The notes: generated by a model from the sequence alone, not told the origin. 64,000 nucleotides of DNA from Prorocentrum cordatum (GCA_963575745.1 CAUYUJ010007224.1:802501-866500); one strand, 5' to 3'. Shown: positions 11,745 through 23,926, numbered from the stretch's first letter. Numbers and translations: made by a program.

Positions 11745-12810
11745 GGCGATGACGACTCCCAATCTCTAGTCGGCGCGGTTCGTGGACGAGACTAGGACCG
11801 TATCTGATCGTCTTCGACACCCTCACTCTCGATCTTGATCAACGAAAACATCAGTGGCACATCCTGTGGCAGTAGTCCGCCTTTCTAAAACAAATCCAAG
11901 AATATCACCTCTGGCGGACGAATGCGAACGCCCTTAAATTATCCCTATTAGTCAGAACTTCAGTTCTAGAAACCAGCGCAAAATAACCGAGGTCCTATCT
12001 TACTATTCCGCGCTATTGTAGTCACGTCGTCAGCCTGCTCGAAACATTCCATAGATTTCTAAAAGTAGGTCCTGAATGCCGCACCACACAGTCAAGCGCT
12101 GCTACGTTCTCCAAGAAGATGCCCAGGCCGAGCCAAATACTCACCCAGAGGGCGGACCGGTCGTCCTCGGCAGAAATCCAAGGACGAGTTTTTTGACCGC
12201 GGTAACTTCAATATGCGTTAGTGGGGCTGGAACTACCGCGGCTGCTGGCACCAGACTTGCCTTCCAATTGGTATTCGTGGAGGTGTTTTAGTTTTACTCG
12301 TTTTAATTTTCCAGAAAACTATGCCGTGTATTGTTATGCATTGTTACCACCTCCCTGCGTCAGGATTGGTTCCTTTGCGAGCCTGCTGCCCTCCTTCGAT
12401 GTGGAAGCCGTCTCTCAGGTTCCCTTTCCGGAATCGAACCCTAATTCTCCGGTGCCCGTCATTGCCACGGCAGGCCAATACCCCGTCGCCAGAAGTTGGT
12501 TGGTCTGAAGCATGACTAATTCATCGCCAGCGAAGTTACGCGATTCGTTCGGTTCGCATGAATCACTAGAGGACCACGCGGAGCCTGGGCTGGTTCTGCA
12601 ACGAAAAAAGTAACCCTTCCTATCAGTCGGGTTTGGGCGCATGTCTAAGCTCTAAATTTGGTACAGCTACCCATGCAAATAATGACCATCAAATAAACTA
12701 GAGGTGTTTGAATGAGCCATTCGCAGTTCCGCCGTATAGAAGCTTATATTGCGACATGCATGGCTGAATCTTTGAGACAAGCATATGACTACTGCCAGGA
12801 CCACCAGGTT
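11745..12810 (-). pseudogene. 18S (small-subunit) rRNA pseudogene, 3'-truncated
   Basis: Read on the minus strand, the sequence starts with AACCTGGTGGTCCTGGCAGT, the canonical 18S 5' end, at 12810. It then follows 18S through GCGAATGGCTCATT, GAGAATTAGGGTTCGATTCC (near 12430), the 530 loop GTGCCAGCAGCCGCGGTA (12233-12251) and the dinoflagellate block GAGGACGACCGGTCCGCCCT (12149-12168) to GACTAGAGATTGG near 11760. About 1.07 kb of a usual 1.8 kb is present. Near-universal positions are altered (530-loop GGTAATTCC is GGTAGTTCC, and helices around TTGATCAAG are changed). After 11745 it stops aligning, so the central and 3' domains with the decoding site are missing. It cannot be a working rRNA. 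No ITS, 5.8S or 28S is visible nearby. Confidence 0.93.
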
Positions 12811-14157
12811 TGCACTCAACAGTTGAGCCGTGACACGCCGAAACGAAGCAGAGACAGCAACACATGGCGGCCCGCAGCGACGCGCAGGCGGGCCTACCCC
12901 CCCAGGGAGGCCCCCTGCCCCTTCCCAGCGATCGTGCACCGATCAGGCGCCTCATCCCCCGCGCGCCCGCCCAAGTGGCGCGCTCTCCCTCTCCTGTCCC
13001 GTGGGGGCGCCCACTCTCCCAGGTGGATTATCCCGTTCGCTCCTGGCTGGAGCGCCCGCCCCCCCCAGGCGGGTGCTGTCACTGCGGTTTGCGCATTCTG
13101 GCTGGAGCGCCCACCCCCCAGGTGGGCATTGCCACAGAAGTATGGGCGCCGATCAGGTGCGGCGGTTTCAATGACACGTTGGTTGAATCAGTGACCTGGT
13201 TGCTGTGCTCCTAGTTTGCGCGCCAGTCCTCATGGCAAGGTGGAAGAGTCCCCGGGAGCGACCCCAGCAGCGCCACCGCCGGTGGCGCCACCCACCCACC
13301 CCGCTGCCTCCCGTCAGCCGCGCGTCTCGCCGGAGCAGCCCCCGGGCGACCCATGGCCACTGCGCGTTGGGCGGCCCTTGCCCGGCAGCGCCGGGTCGCC
13401 CGCCCCGCTGCTCCTGCAGCTGGGCGCCCGCGCCAGCGGGCGGCATGTCCAGCGGCAGGGCGTTCTGATTCCCCCAGCTGTCATGCCTGCGCCCGCTTTC
13501 CGCCCCGGCGCCACGTGTTCCTGGCCGGGCGGGCGGTTCCTCGCCTTGTCTCGGTTGTTCAGCCGCCGCACCTCAGCAGCCTGTGGCCCGCAGCAGTCGC
13601 TCAGCAGCTCAGTCGTTGCAGCACTGCTTCCAATTCTCAGCCCGTGACTGGGACAGCTGTTTGGCTTCGCCGCATTAGGGACCCAGCCCCTCGTCGTTTT
13701 GGCGACGCCCGCACCCTGCCCGCGCCGTACTCCTACAGCAGAAGCTGCCTCCCACGGCTACATGCTACATGTCAGAACACTCGGATGCTGCCGCTCTCGC
13801 TGGTGTGGGTCCGCTGGCCATACCCCCCGTTGCTGCCACCACTTGTGCTACGCCTTCTGCGACTGCCGCCAGGCTGCTCAGCGCACGGGCTGGCCGCGCC
13901 GGCCCGTCCCGTTGAGGAGCTTCGCGCATTGGGTGCCTTCCCTCTTCCCCCTGGCTCTGCGGCCGCCCTCCGCGCCTTCCTGCTCTTTCGCCGCCGGACA
14001 ATTCGTCCGACCGCCCCCGGCTAACCCGAGCGCGTGCGCGGATCGCCTCTGCCGTAGCATCCAGGCGTGTGCCCCTTCGGCCCTCGCAAAATTCTTGCAG
14101 GCGCATGTGTGCCGAGTGCGCGGGCCCAGTCCCCCGAAATCATGATCTTTTCATTAC
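12811..14157. other. No gene seen; ~60-bp GC-rich repeats at 12990-13140
   Basis: Upstream of the 18S 5' end. Three imperfect copies of a unit with CTGGCTGGAGCGCCC and CCCCAGGTGGG occur at about 57-60 bp spacing. The rest is C-rich unique-looking sequence without a supportable gene. Confidence 0.5.
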
Positions 14158-14300
14158 GTCGACCATTGGAGGTCTCAACCCATTCCCCTGGACCGGCTTT
14201 TCATCCCGAGTCAGTTTTTGACGGTCCCGAGGGTCGGTGAGGGCCCCTGGAGTCCCGGAGGCCGAAAATAGCAAAAAACCTCCCGTCATGATTTTTTCAT
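14158..14300 (-). repeat. Dispersed repeat family R1, copy B (reverse)
   Basis: The reverse complement contains GGGACCGTCAAAAACTGAC, GGGATGAAAAGCCGGTCC and GGGAATGGGTTGAGACC. It faces copy C, so the two form an inverted pair about 240 bp apart. Confidence 0.75.
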
Positions 14301-14535
14301 TACCCGAAGGGGGTCTTGGGGGCGAAGGAACGATCACCCAGGGTGGGCGCGAAGGTAACGGCGCTCCGCGGCCTGGCATGCAGGTGCCCTTGTCCACGGC
14401 GGCGGCGCGAAGAGCGTCGCGCGCCGCGCACCGTGCGGCGCGGCCCGCGATGCCACGGTCAGGAACTCTGGCTGACAGCGTGTCGTTCCGACGGTTCTGG
14501 CGCACCACGCTTCCCAGACCCCCTTCGAGACATGA

Positions 14536-14700
14536 AACAATCACGACGGGAGGTTTTCACCGTTCTCGGTCTCTGGAGGCCCTTGCCGGGCCTCGGGACC
14601 GTCAAAGAACGATTCAGGGTGAAAAGACGGTCCCTGGGAATGGGTCGAGACCTCCTGGACATCGACGCCATGGAAAAACCAGGACGTCGAGGGTCTGGGT
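14536..14700 (+). repeat. Dispersed repeat family R1, copy C
   Basis: Contains GGGACCGTCAAAGAACGATT, GGGTGAAAAGACGGTCCC and GGGAATGGGTCGAGACC, each matched in copy B on the other strand. Confidence 0.75.
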
Positions 14701-16078
14701 TCGACGCGACACGCTATCCGCGGCCTGGTCCGCGGGCTTCCAACGCCTCGAGGTTTCCCTGGCCCCCCCGCCCCCGCGGGCCCGAGCGACACGCTACCAA
14801 ACGCTCCGGACCACCGGGGCCGACGCCGCGATGCGCTGAGCAGACATTCCCGACCGCAGGTGGCCTAAATCCCTCGAACAAGCAGACATTCCTAAGCAGA
14901 CATTCCTAAGCAGGCGAGATTTGGCATCGCTCGAACGCGCGGTGCTCGTGCTTGCTGCTTGTGTCTGGTTTCGTGGATCCGCTCGCCCCGCTTGGGCGAA
15001 TGCAGGTCTCCTGGTGCGACTGCGAGGCATTGCAGTTGCCCCCGCGATTTCTCCGCCCCCGCGCCCCGCGGACCCAAGCAGAGGAACGTACGAGAATCCC
15101 GTCCGAGCGGCGGAACGCCCTGGCGCCGCCTCCGTCGGTGTCCCTGGGGCGCTCCGCGCTCCTGGGTTGGGGTGCTGAGACCGCCCCAGACTACAGTTGG
15201 GGCCCTGAAGACGGAACCCTTTTCGTTGGGGGAGGGGCTCCGCGTTCCTTACGTGTTTCACAGCTTGCCTCAGGCTTTTCGATCGGAAATCGAAGTTTAA
15301 CTTATGGAAAAAAGGGACCCCGTTCCTTATTTAGGGTTCCTTAGGTCAACGCCCCAACTGTACTCAGGGGAGCCAGTTGATGCCAGCTGAGACGTCTCAG
15401 GGCTTGCTGAGGCCAGCCAGAACTGCCTGGCAGGGCCGTCTGTGCGCAACCCGGAGAGGCACCAGACGCGAGGTTGGTTTCCCACGGGCATGGGCCTTGC
15501 AATGGGATTGTCTCGTCGGGCGGTGTTGACCGCTCCCCTGATATTGGGTCCAGGGCGCGGTGGCAGGGACCAGGAGTTGACGGACGGACCGTGTGTTTCC
15601 TCAGGGCGTGGCGGCGGATCATGCAACGGTACTGGAGGGAAAACGTTGCAGTGGGTAGTAGCTGAGACTACAGTCGGCCCGGATCAGTAGGTCGACCCTG
15701 CCAAATCAAGGGTACCTTTGTGTCCTGCGTCTCGCGACCCGTGCCTCCTGCATTCCTATGGCAGTGTGGCCCTCGGAAGGGTCTTTTGTCCTCTCGCGTG
15801 TCCTGTCCAATCGAGTCCGACTGAAGGTCTTGGGGGCCACGTCGTCGCCGTGCCTTCCTCGTCCGAGCCGGCTTCTGGAGGCGCCAGAGCAGACGCCTGG
15901 GCGGCCGAAGCGCTTGCATTCGGGAGGTCTGCTTGCGGGCTCGGCAGGTTGGCCTGGGCGTGGTGGGCAGCGCACGGTACCCGTGCTGTGCATCTTTCTG
16001 CGTCCCCAGCGCAGCCGTCAAAATATGTTCCACCACCACTACCATATGTAGGACGGGGGAGAAGGGAGCATTGGGAGG
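14700..16078. other. No gene seen
   Basis: Mostly unique-looking sequence. A short tandem AAGCAGACATTCCT is repeated at 14880-14915. No conserved domain is visible in any frame. Confidence 0.4.
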
Positions 16079-16111
16079 TCCTCCTCCTCCTCCTCTTTCT
16101 CCTCCTCCTCG

Positions 16112-16172
<61 letters not shown>
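16079..16172. repeat. (TCC)n-(CAT)n array
   Basis: A short TCC run followed by about 20 ATC/CAT triplets. Confidence 0.95.
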
Positions 16173-16174
<2 letters not shown>

Positions 16175-16416
16175 CTCTCCTACACATGGTAATGGTGGAA
16201 CATTGGGCCCTCTATATCCACGAGCTTGCTGCTGGTCCTGGAGAAAGTTTAGTTCGTACTCCCTGGCAGGCAGGGAGCGCATGTCTTCGGCAACCGGCTA
16301 AGGTTTCATGCTCTACCTCGTGGCCCGGAGCTCAGGTGTTGGCTGCGACTCCGATCCTGTCCGAGGCAGGAAATTATCCATAACCACCGCCTGGAGGATC
16401 GACCGTCTTGGACCTT

Positions 16417-16530
16417 CACAGGCGGTGGATATGGATACATTCGGGCCCCTGGGGGCAAACATAACTATATCCATGTCCACCGCCCGCTGGGGCACCAGGA
16501 CGTCAGTTCCCAGGCGGTGGATATGGATGA
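16417..16530. repeat. Alternating CAGGCGGTGGATATGGAT motif
   Basis: The 18-base motif occurs at 16420 (+), as its reverse near 16470-16487, and again at 16514 (+). A related copy lies at 864-882. Alternating orientation allows small hairpins. Confidence 0.55.
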
Positions 16531-18436
16531 ATTCCCGCCTCGCATACAGATGGATGGTCAGTTGCGTACCTAGAACATTTGACGCTTCGAGTAACCCCCA
16601 CCAGTCCAATCCGAAACGATTGCCCTCGCAAGCTGCCTTGATGAGGGAAGTGCGGGAATGCGCAGTGGAACACCCAGGTGGGGGAGGGCGGCCGTCGAAC
16701 CGAAGGTTCGGATCAGCTTGCAGATAACATGTCCTCACGTGCCGTCGCAGATTGGTGCACGAAATTCGCGAGATCTTCGGCGTTGGCGAGGGAATGACGT
16801 GGCTCCTGTTGACACAATCGCCGCCTGACGTTCTGGTTTGTAGGAGATGGTTTTTTTTTGGGAGTCCGCCTGTGAACGTGCAGGATCCTGCCCCGGGACC
16901 TTTTGACACATAGCATCGCCATCTTGTTCACGCGGCCCATACACAGAGAGGGTTGTTGGCGGAGGTGCCGCTCTCGCAGGCCTCGTGATGCTAGTGGCGC
17001 AAACCCCGGGCGCGCGCCGCGGGGAACGCCTGCTGGCTAGTGCACGCAGACAACGAAGACGTCCCTCCGCTCATCGGTGACGAACTTCTCCACACTGCAG
17101 GTGGCAGTCTGAGCACATCGCCCACGAACGTAGCAGTTGTAACCTTGCCTGGCTCACGAGTTTGAGCAGGAGGTCGAGAGAGGAATCCTTCAGGAGGGAG
17201 GACGGCGATGTACGCCCACTGCCGCGATGGCACAGGACTTCAAAATTCACAGCGGTCAGGCTAGTGGTTGAGAATGTGGAACCAAGACCAGTTCATGTTT
17301 TTGGTGTCCCCCGTTGACAAGGGAGTTGAGTTGACGCATCAGTGAAGTAGAACGTTGGTAATCACGTGAAGTTTGAAAACAATTGCAAGGAGCCGCACGA
17401 CATGGTGCCATGAACGCCCACCGGCATCGCAATCCGCACGGCAAGCATCGGGGACCAAACGTAGCCCATCACCACCACCCTTGCCACAGGTTCACTATTC
17501 TTTTTCCTAACGCTGCGCGCTTGTTGGAAAGGCGAGATGAGTTCAAGACCAGCAGAGATGGTGTCCGATCGTTTGAACACATAGCAAAGTCACACAGGCC
17601 GAAAGAACAGGAAGCCCCTCGCAGGCCCAGGTGAAGACTCCACATGATGTAAGAGCTATGGAACACCATATGAATTCGCCAGCGGGGTGCCCAAGGACAC
17701 CCAACGGTTGTGCAGCCAACAGTCGTGTAAAAATAACAGACAGGTGCATGATGTTATAGAGCCTCAGCTGATTCAAGCCGAAATGGGTGAGGAACTCGCG
17801 ATTTAAGCGGTAGCCGCGGTAGCACGCGATCCGACATGGCCAAGGTTACGTACCCCTTGCGGCATCACCCGAGCGAGAGCAGGGCTGCTCCATCTCCTCA
17901 TGGACGTAGACCCGTCCGCATATTGGCATAAGGCCACGAATGAATTATACGCCCAGTGTGAAGCTGCCAGCTTCCGAAGAACATGACCACGACATCACGC
18001 ATGCCACCACGCACATGCCTTGTATAGCATAATTACTTGGATCTTGTTGGGAATGCTTTCGCGCCCCTTAGAAGTTGTTTGCCGCAGCGCTGGCGCTCGA
18101 ACAGTGCGGCTCGGTCGACGGCGGGATGCGCGATGACGAGTTAGCACCAGGACAGGCGACGCTCCGGTGACACGCGAGCCCCATCTCCCAACTTTTACGC
18201 CAGCAGAAGCAGCCCCCCATAGCGCCGCCACCGAGCCATCGCGTCCGGTCCGAATCATCTGCAGTGGGAGGTGCAGGGAGGGGGAGCGTCGAGGCTGTGG
18301 TGAACACCCGCCCCCACGTGTCCGCGCTGAGACGGAGGGCATGCTTGGCGGTAGGGCTCTCCATCACAGCGCGCATGGGGCAGGCAGCGCACACGGGGGT
18401 GCATATTTCATCTTGTTTCCATGCCGCCCACATGGC
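16531..18436. other. No gene recognised
   Basis: Balanced base composition with several open frames of 60-120 codons on both strands. None has a recognisable domain or a supported start. Confidence 0.35.
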
Positions 18437-18521
18437 GTCGAAGCAGATGGGGGGTCGGTGGGTCGAGCAGCATCGCGGATGCATCGTCGATGCGGCGCGT
18501 TCTTCCGACCCCGATCTGCTT
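18437..18521. repeat. 85-bp foldback ending in GGTCGG/CCGACC
   Basis: The left arm GCAGATGGGGGGTCGG pairs with CCGACCCCGATCTGC. Between them are GCATCG...CGATGC words. The foldback at 26650-26815 has related ends (GGTCGGAGGATCG) and the same GATGCATCG interior. Confidence 0.6.
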
Positions 18522-19255
18522 CGGCCCCGTTCGGTCGGTCTCCACTGCTTGCCCAGAGCAGGGCGCCATGTGCCAATCGTGCGGGCCTCTTGCATCCGCA
18601 GCCGCTGTGGCGGGAGTCTCGTATGCTGCCAGCGGTCCACACTCGGCGGACGCCGCCCATCTCCAAGTCGCAACCTTGCAGTCGTAGCCCCTCGCTCGGC
18701 CGACGCGCGTAATCACCCATCGATTGCATCAGCAGGGTTTGGTGGCATCTTGCTGCACGCGTGCCAGAGGTGGTGGTGACCCTGCCAGACCTTCGCGCGC
18801 GGCCTGCCAGCGTCTCCCAGAGGAAGTAGCAAGTGACGTTCTTAACAACCCTCGCAACCGAATCAAGTTCCCACTCTCACACATGCAGGTCCTTTTAAGG
18901 TTCCCGATCCGTTTCAGCTTGCTCGTCCCTGGGTTCCCTGACCACCCCATGTTGCGCTGCCTTCCTGCGAGGAGCCCACGGCCACATCCCACATACACAC
19001 CATTACACCGTAGCAGATTTGTTGCAAGGCAGGGGGATCCAGGTGGTTTTCAGTCCCCTCCCTCGGGTTCCACAAGGAAGTACCATGTGGCACCTCTTCT
19101 ACCCAGATCTCAGAGGGCTGTAGTCGGAGGTGATGGGGTGAGATCGAAGTGGAACGGAGAGCCCCCCTACCAGGAAATCGGTTTCGGGTTCGTGTTCGTG
19201 CGTGCCGTGCGTGCGGGCGAGGCGAAGCTGCGTGGGCGGCCGAGAAGAAAGTCTC

Positions 19256-19412
19256 CTCCAGCTGAGGCGCGGCCGGACCAAATGATTCCTCTCCGGGGGC
19301 CGGTGCCGCGCGGTGTCCCGCCGGTGTCCCGCCTCCGGCTGAGGCGCGGCCAGACCAAATGTTTCCTTTCCAGGGGCCAGTGCCGCGCTGTGTCCCGCCG
19401 GTGTCCCGTCGG
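19256..19412 (+). repeat. ~78-bp tandem duplication
   Basis: GCTGAGGCGCGGCC, GACCAAATG and GGTGTCCCGCCGGTGTCCCG occur twice, in the same order, about 78 bp apart. Confidence 0.8.
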
Positions 19413-19418
19413 TGTCCC

Positions 19419-19419
19419 A

Positions 19420-19494
<75 letters not shown>

Positions 19495-19558
19495 TCGATG
19501 ATGTTGATGATGATGATGATGATGATGATGGTGATGGTGGTGATGATGATGGTGTCCC

Positions 19559-19613
<55 letters not shown>

Positions 19614-20452
19614 TTGATGATGATGTTGACGATGTTGATGAGTATGATGATGATGGTGACGGCGGTGATGATGGTGTCCCGATGATGATGATGTTGTTGA
19701 TGATGATGGTGCTGATGACGATGGTGTCGTGATGATGATGATGTTGATGATCCTGGTGATGTTGATGATGATGAGATGATGATGAGATGATGAAGATGAA
19801 GATGAGGATGATGATGATGATGATGATGGTGTCCCGATGGTGATGATGATGATGATGTTGATGATCCTGGTGATGTTGATGATGATGGTGTCCCGATGAT
19901 GATGATGTTGATGATGATGATGACGATGATGGTGTCGCGATGATGATGATGTTGACGACGAGATGATGATGAGGTGACGATGGTGATTTTGATGATGTTG
20001 GCCCGATGATGGTGACGATGATGATGCTGATGTTGATGATGGTGTCCCCATGGTGATGATGATGCTGATGATGATGTTGATGATGGTGACGATGATGATG
20101 GTGTCCCAATGATGATAATGATGTTGATGATGGTGTTGCTGATGATGATGGTGGTGTCCCGATGGTGATGATGATGATGATGTTGTTCATGATGATGTTG
20201 ATGAGATGATGATGCTGATGACGATGGTGGTGTTCCGACGATGATGATGGTATTTTGATGGCGATGATGTTGATGATGATGGTGACGATGTTGGTGCCCC
20301 GATGATGATGATGATGGTGATGATGATGTTGATGATGATGGTGATGAGGTGATGATGATGGTGTCCCGATGATGATGATGCTGATGATGATGATGATGTT
20401 GATGATGATGGTGATGACGTTGATGGCGATGATGTTGTTGATGATGGTTATG
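19419..20452. repeat. 1-kb (GAT)n microsatellite with GTCCC interruptions
   Basis: GATGAT triplets with GTT, GGT and GTGTCCC interruptions. The GTGTCCCGATGATG start recurs about every 100-150 bp, so a higher-order unit sits on top of the triplet. Frames give only Met, Asp or His runs. Confidence 0.95.
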
Positions 20453-20457
20453 ATGAC

Positions 20458-20672
20458 TTTGAGTGTGAGATCGATAGTGAGATCGATAGTGAGGCCGAAT
20501 GTGAGATCGATTGTGAGATCGATAGTGAGATCGATTGCGAGATCGATAGTCGGATCGATTGTGAGATCGATCGAATGAAATAGATCGAGTGAGATCGATT
20601 GTGAGATCGATTGAGTGAGATCGATCGAGCGAGACCGATAGTGAGATCGATAGTGAGACCGATCGAGTGAGA
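20458..20672. repeat. GAGATCGATAGT minisatellite
   Basis: The 12-base word GTGAGATCGATA and close variants repeat about 16 times directly after the GAT array. Confidence 0.9.
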
Positions 20673-22534
20673 CGTTGGTTCCTCCCCCCCCGAACCTCCT
20701 TATCACCCGAAGGGTGGTCGTATAGGTATTATGCACCCCTCCGCTCCCCTGATGCACAAAAGGCCGCCACAGGTGCCAGTTCGCGTCCCAATTGCCCAGA
20801 GGCCCATCAGTCAGCGGTGAGTTTTGGGACTTCGTGGAGGCGCCCTGCGAGTCCATCTCGGGCGTCTGGCGTGCTCTCGGGGCTCCCTGGGCCCTCATGG
20901 GGCCCCGGCCCCGACGTGGGGGCACCAGCGGGCCGCCCAGACACCCCACATGACCGAGTGCCCCCGAGCCTTCTCGTTCCACTGGTGAGTCTTACTGCCC
21001 GCCCCCATCTTCTCCTCCCACGCAAGAGAGGCCGAGCCCTCCAGCAGCCGCCTGGGGAGACCACAGCAGGCAGCGAACTCACGCTGATTGTTCTTCCCGT
21101 GGCTTCCCCGGGCCTCCGGGCCAGGATAGCCAGGGGCAGGGCTTTCGGGGCTGCATGACTGCTCCGGACGGCCCCGGGCATGTCCCCCAGACTGCCACGA
21201 GGGGTCCCGACGACGGCCCGAGTGCATCTCGATCGACGGCCCCGGCACCGAGCCAGGACCTGCCCCCCACAGGGCTCCCGAGACCCACCCGAAGAGACCC
21301 CAAGGCGGACCAAGAGCCCGCCCCGCAGTCCCGGTGCCAGCCCAGACGGGCGCACGACACCCCAGGCTGCCCCCCAAAGAGGAGCCCAGGGTGCTCCCAC
21401 GAGGCCCCAAACGAACGGACTGCTTCCAAGAGGCTCCTCGACGCTTTCCCCAAGAGGCCCCCCACGCCGCCTGGATCCAGAGCAAGTCCACGGTAAAGCC
21501 ATGGTGGAACCATCCCGCAGCCATCTCGGCGCCGTGCTGACAGCTTCTCCCCCGCCCTTTCCCCTCCCGTCTTGCTCCCCCCGATCAAAGGGATCCTCAT
21601 TTCCCGCGTCCTTCTCTCCCTCTCCCCCTCCCCCTCTCCCTTTCCTTCTCCAGACCCCCGACGTCGTGATGTGTCATGGTGAGGGGGCGGACGAGTAGTC
21701 CAGGCTTCTTTCGGTACGGGGCCATCAAGTGCAGAAGTGTCGTCTCTGATCTGTTAGGGTATTGCCAGAACGTGGTAGCGCCAGGCGTTGGCGGACCATG
21801 TTGCCAATCGAATGTGTGCCTTGGTCCCTTGAAGCCTAAGTGTTGCGAGTTCCCCGCATGCGTGCGAGCTTCTGTTCCTGGAAGCTTCTGCGCATTTGTT
21901 TTGGTACGCCCTTGCCCACGCGCAGAGGGGGGAGGCGGAAGGGGGGAAGGCTTCTTAGAGGCACCTCCTTTTTGATGGGTGTTGGCGCCCTTTCTCAGAA
22001 ATTGGTGGCGTTATTATAAGAAGTTGTTGTTGCTTTTGTTGCTATTGTTGCTGTCTAGATTAAGCCGCCCTGTGTTTCTAACATGCTGCTGGGATGCTCC
22101 TAAGAAGCGGCGCGCCTCTTCCTTCTTAGAAGGGCGACCGGCGCCTTCTGAGAGGCAATCTCTTTTTCTCAGAAGCTCCCCCCCTTCATCTACAGTCAAC
22201 TCGCCTAGTAAGGACGCGCGCCTTCATCTAGAGTACCCTTGTGTCCTTGCTTCTGCGGCCCGTCCTTTGCCGTTTTCACTGGTCGCCCGCAAAAGAAAAA
22301 ATCCCAACTTCGGCCTCCAAGGGTCTTGCGTCCTTGCCACCTGTCCTTGATACATGTTTTGAGTTTAGCTGCCCAACTATGCCCGTTCTGAAACGCAACA
22401 CGTGCCGTGCTCAAAATGTCCGTTCTAACGCGCTGCGCGTTGGCTCAACGTATTGAACCACGTTTTTGGCGAACGTATCTCGTCATACCTTCGTTTCCAG
22501 TCTGCGTGTTGAGCTCCGTATCAATACGCTGCGT
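20673..22534. other. No gene recognised
   Basis: Pro/Arg-rich frames on both strands have no domain. A possible splice donor context (CACTGGTGAGTC at 20977-20988) follows a short open stretch, but nothing supports it further. Confidence 0.3.
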
Positions 22535-22669
22535 GGGGCGTTCCTCAAATGGCCTCGCCTTCGAGGATAGAAGGGGTTGCCATCTCTTCCTCGGCGGAAG
22601 GCGGAAGGTATGCGGAAGTAAAACGAGGCCGCCTCCGCACGTTTCCGGGTTCAGGGTTTCCGGGAACCG
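22535..22669 (+). repeat. Dispersed repeat family R2, copy 1
   Basis: GGGGCGTTCC, GCCTTCGAGGAT, GCGGAAGTAA, CGAGGCCGCCTCCGC and GGGTTCAGGGTTT occur here and in the same order at 35077-35271. Confidence 0.8.
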
Positions 22670-23460
22670 CCATGCGTTGCGGGTTGCGTGCCTGGGCAGT
22701 TGACTTCTTGCCGCGTGGACCCTTTTGGAAGGTCTCGAGCCCTTCGCCGAGGCCTGCTACTTTTCCCCAGGCGCGCGGGGGTCTGGACCCTGCCCTCCCC
22801 GATCGCGCTCCCGCAGGGAGAGGCCAACCGCCGACCCTTGTCGACCGTGCGTCCGCTCACCCTCGTTCCGATCTGACCTGCGGACATCTGATCTGCGATC
22901 CAATCGCCATCGCTGCCGACTCAGCAGAAGCGGCGAAAGCAGTGCCCGTCAGATCGAAGCAGACGCAGAAAGAAGAACTGAAACGCGAGAAAAGAAGCCG
23001 CCGACAGGACGCCGCAGGAGAAGACGACGCACAGCACAAAAGGGAAGCAGAAAAAGAAGTCCAAGACAAAGACAACGGCAAACGCAGCAGACGCACAATC
23101 AATTCCTGCACAAAGAGGACGAATGCCACCCGCCTGGACAGGACCGCCAACTCACGCTGCCGCACAAAGAATCAGCACGCACATCATACGAACTCCTCAC
23201 AGGCAGCCTCCGCCTACTAAAGGCTTGCCGCATACTCAAACACCTTATACGCATAAAGAATAACGCAGGTAAGAAGAACAAAGAAACACGCGGGGGGCTA
23301 CGAAGGAGAGGCAGAAGCCATAAAGAAGAATACATACAGCATAACGACGCCCTAAGCGACTCAGAAGAATAAGAATACTCCGACTCATAATAAGAATAAG
23401 GAAGAATTCCTCCTCCTTCCCACATTCACTCCTTATTCCTTCTCCGACTTTGTCCTCCTC

Positions 23461-23542
23461 ATCTCCTCCTCCGCCCTCCTTCTCCTCCTTCTCCTCCTCC
23501 TCCTCCTCCTCTTCCTTCTCCTCCTCCTCCTCCTCCTCCTCC
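23461..23542. repeat. (TCC)n array abutting the spliced-leader relict
   Basis: TCC/TTC triplets run right up to the first base of the spliced-leader copy. Confidence 0.95.
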
Positions 23543-23564
23543 TCCGTAGCCATTTTGGCTCAAG
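23543..23564 (+). other. Genomic dinoflagellate spliced-leader sequence (relict)
   Basis: The 22 bases from 23543, TCCGTAGCCATTTTGGCTC then AAG, equal the conserved dinoflagellate spliced leader, which is normally added to mRNAs by trans-splicing. An SL RNA gene would continue with a GT donor after AAG. Here TCCGTAG follows, so this is a leader fixed in DNA, as expected when a trans-spliced mRNA is reverse-transcribed and reinserted. The next 21 bases (23565-23585) start again with TCCGTAG and end GCTCAGA, possibly a second, decayed leader. Confidence 0.9.
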
Positions 23565-23706
23565 TCCGTAGTGGTTGTGCTCAGACTTGGCATTTTGGCG
23601 TGGGGGAGGGACGGCCCCCGACTGCTCCGAGCCTCCTCCTCTGCCTGCCCAGGCTGGAGGCTCTTCGCTTCCACGTGCACATACTTTCCGAGGTGTGCAG
23701 CTTCGA

Positions 23707-23826
23707 ATGACCAAACAGCATGCCCTTGGGTTCTTTCTCGCTCTGCTGCTGCCGACGATTGGAAGCTGGCCGCGGCAAAGCCTGAATTCCTCAAGTGTTG
23801 GACATGCGGATGTGGTAAGAACAGGC
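23707..23826 (+). CDS. Partial ORF with possible signal peptide, cut by the gap
   Basis: The ATG at 23707 lies 142 bases after the spliced-leader relict. It starts a frame with Lys at residue 3 and a hydrophobic stretch ALGFFLALLLPTIGSW, which looks like a secretory signal peptide. The frame enters the assembly gap at 23827, and beyond the gap there is only a GGA array. A second frame over the same bases ends EFLKCWTCGCGKN, cysteine-rich and also protein-like, so the coding frame is uncertain. The position after a leader relict suggests a retroposed transcript. No family is recognised. Confidence 0.3.
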
Positions 23827-23926
23827 NNNNNNNNNNNNNNNNNNNNNNNNNNNNNNNNNNNNNNNNNNNNNNNNNNNNNNNNNNNNNNNNNNNNNNNNNN
23901 NNNNNNNNNNNNNNNNNNNNNNNNNN
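23827..23926. other. Assembly gap (100 N)
   Basis: Exactly 100 N, the conventional size for a gap of unknown length. It begins just before a GGA array, which probably caused the break. Confidence 1.

Noticed and set aside
18068-18673. 201-codon minus-strand frame
   Set aside because: No recognisable domain, overlaps the 18437 foldback, and a plus-strand frame over the same bases is equally open.
20923-20988. Possible exon ending at CACTGGTGAGTC
   Set aside because: A good donor context only. The upstream open stretch is short, lacks a recognisable family and has no partner exon.
23543-23564. Functional SL RNA gene
   Set aside because: The leader is not followed by a GT donor or an Sm-like SL RNA intron. 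The next bases repeat TCCGTAG.
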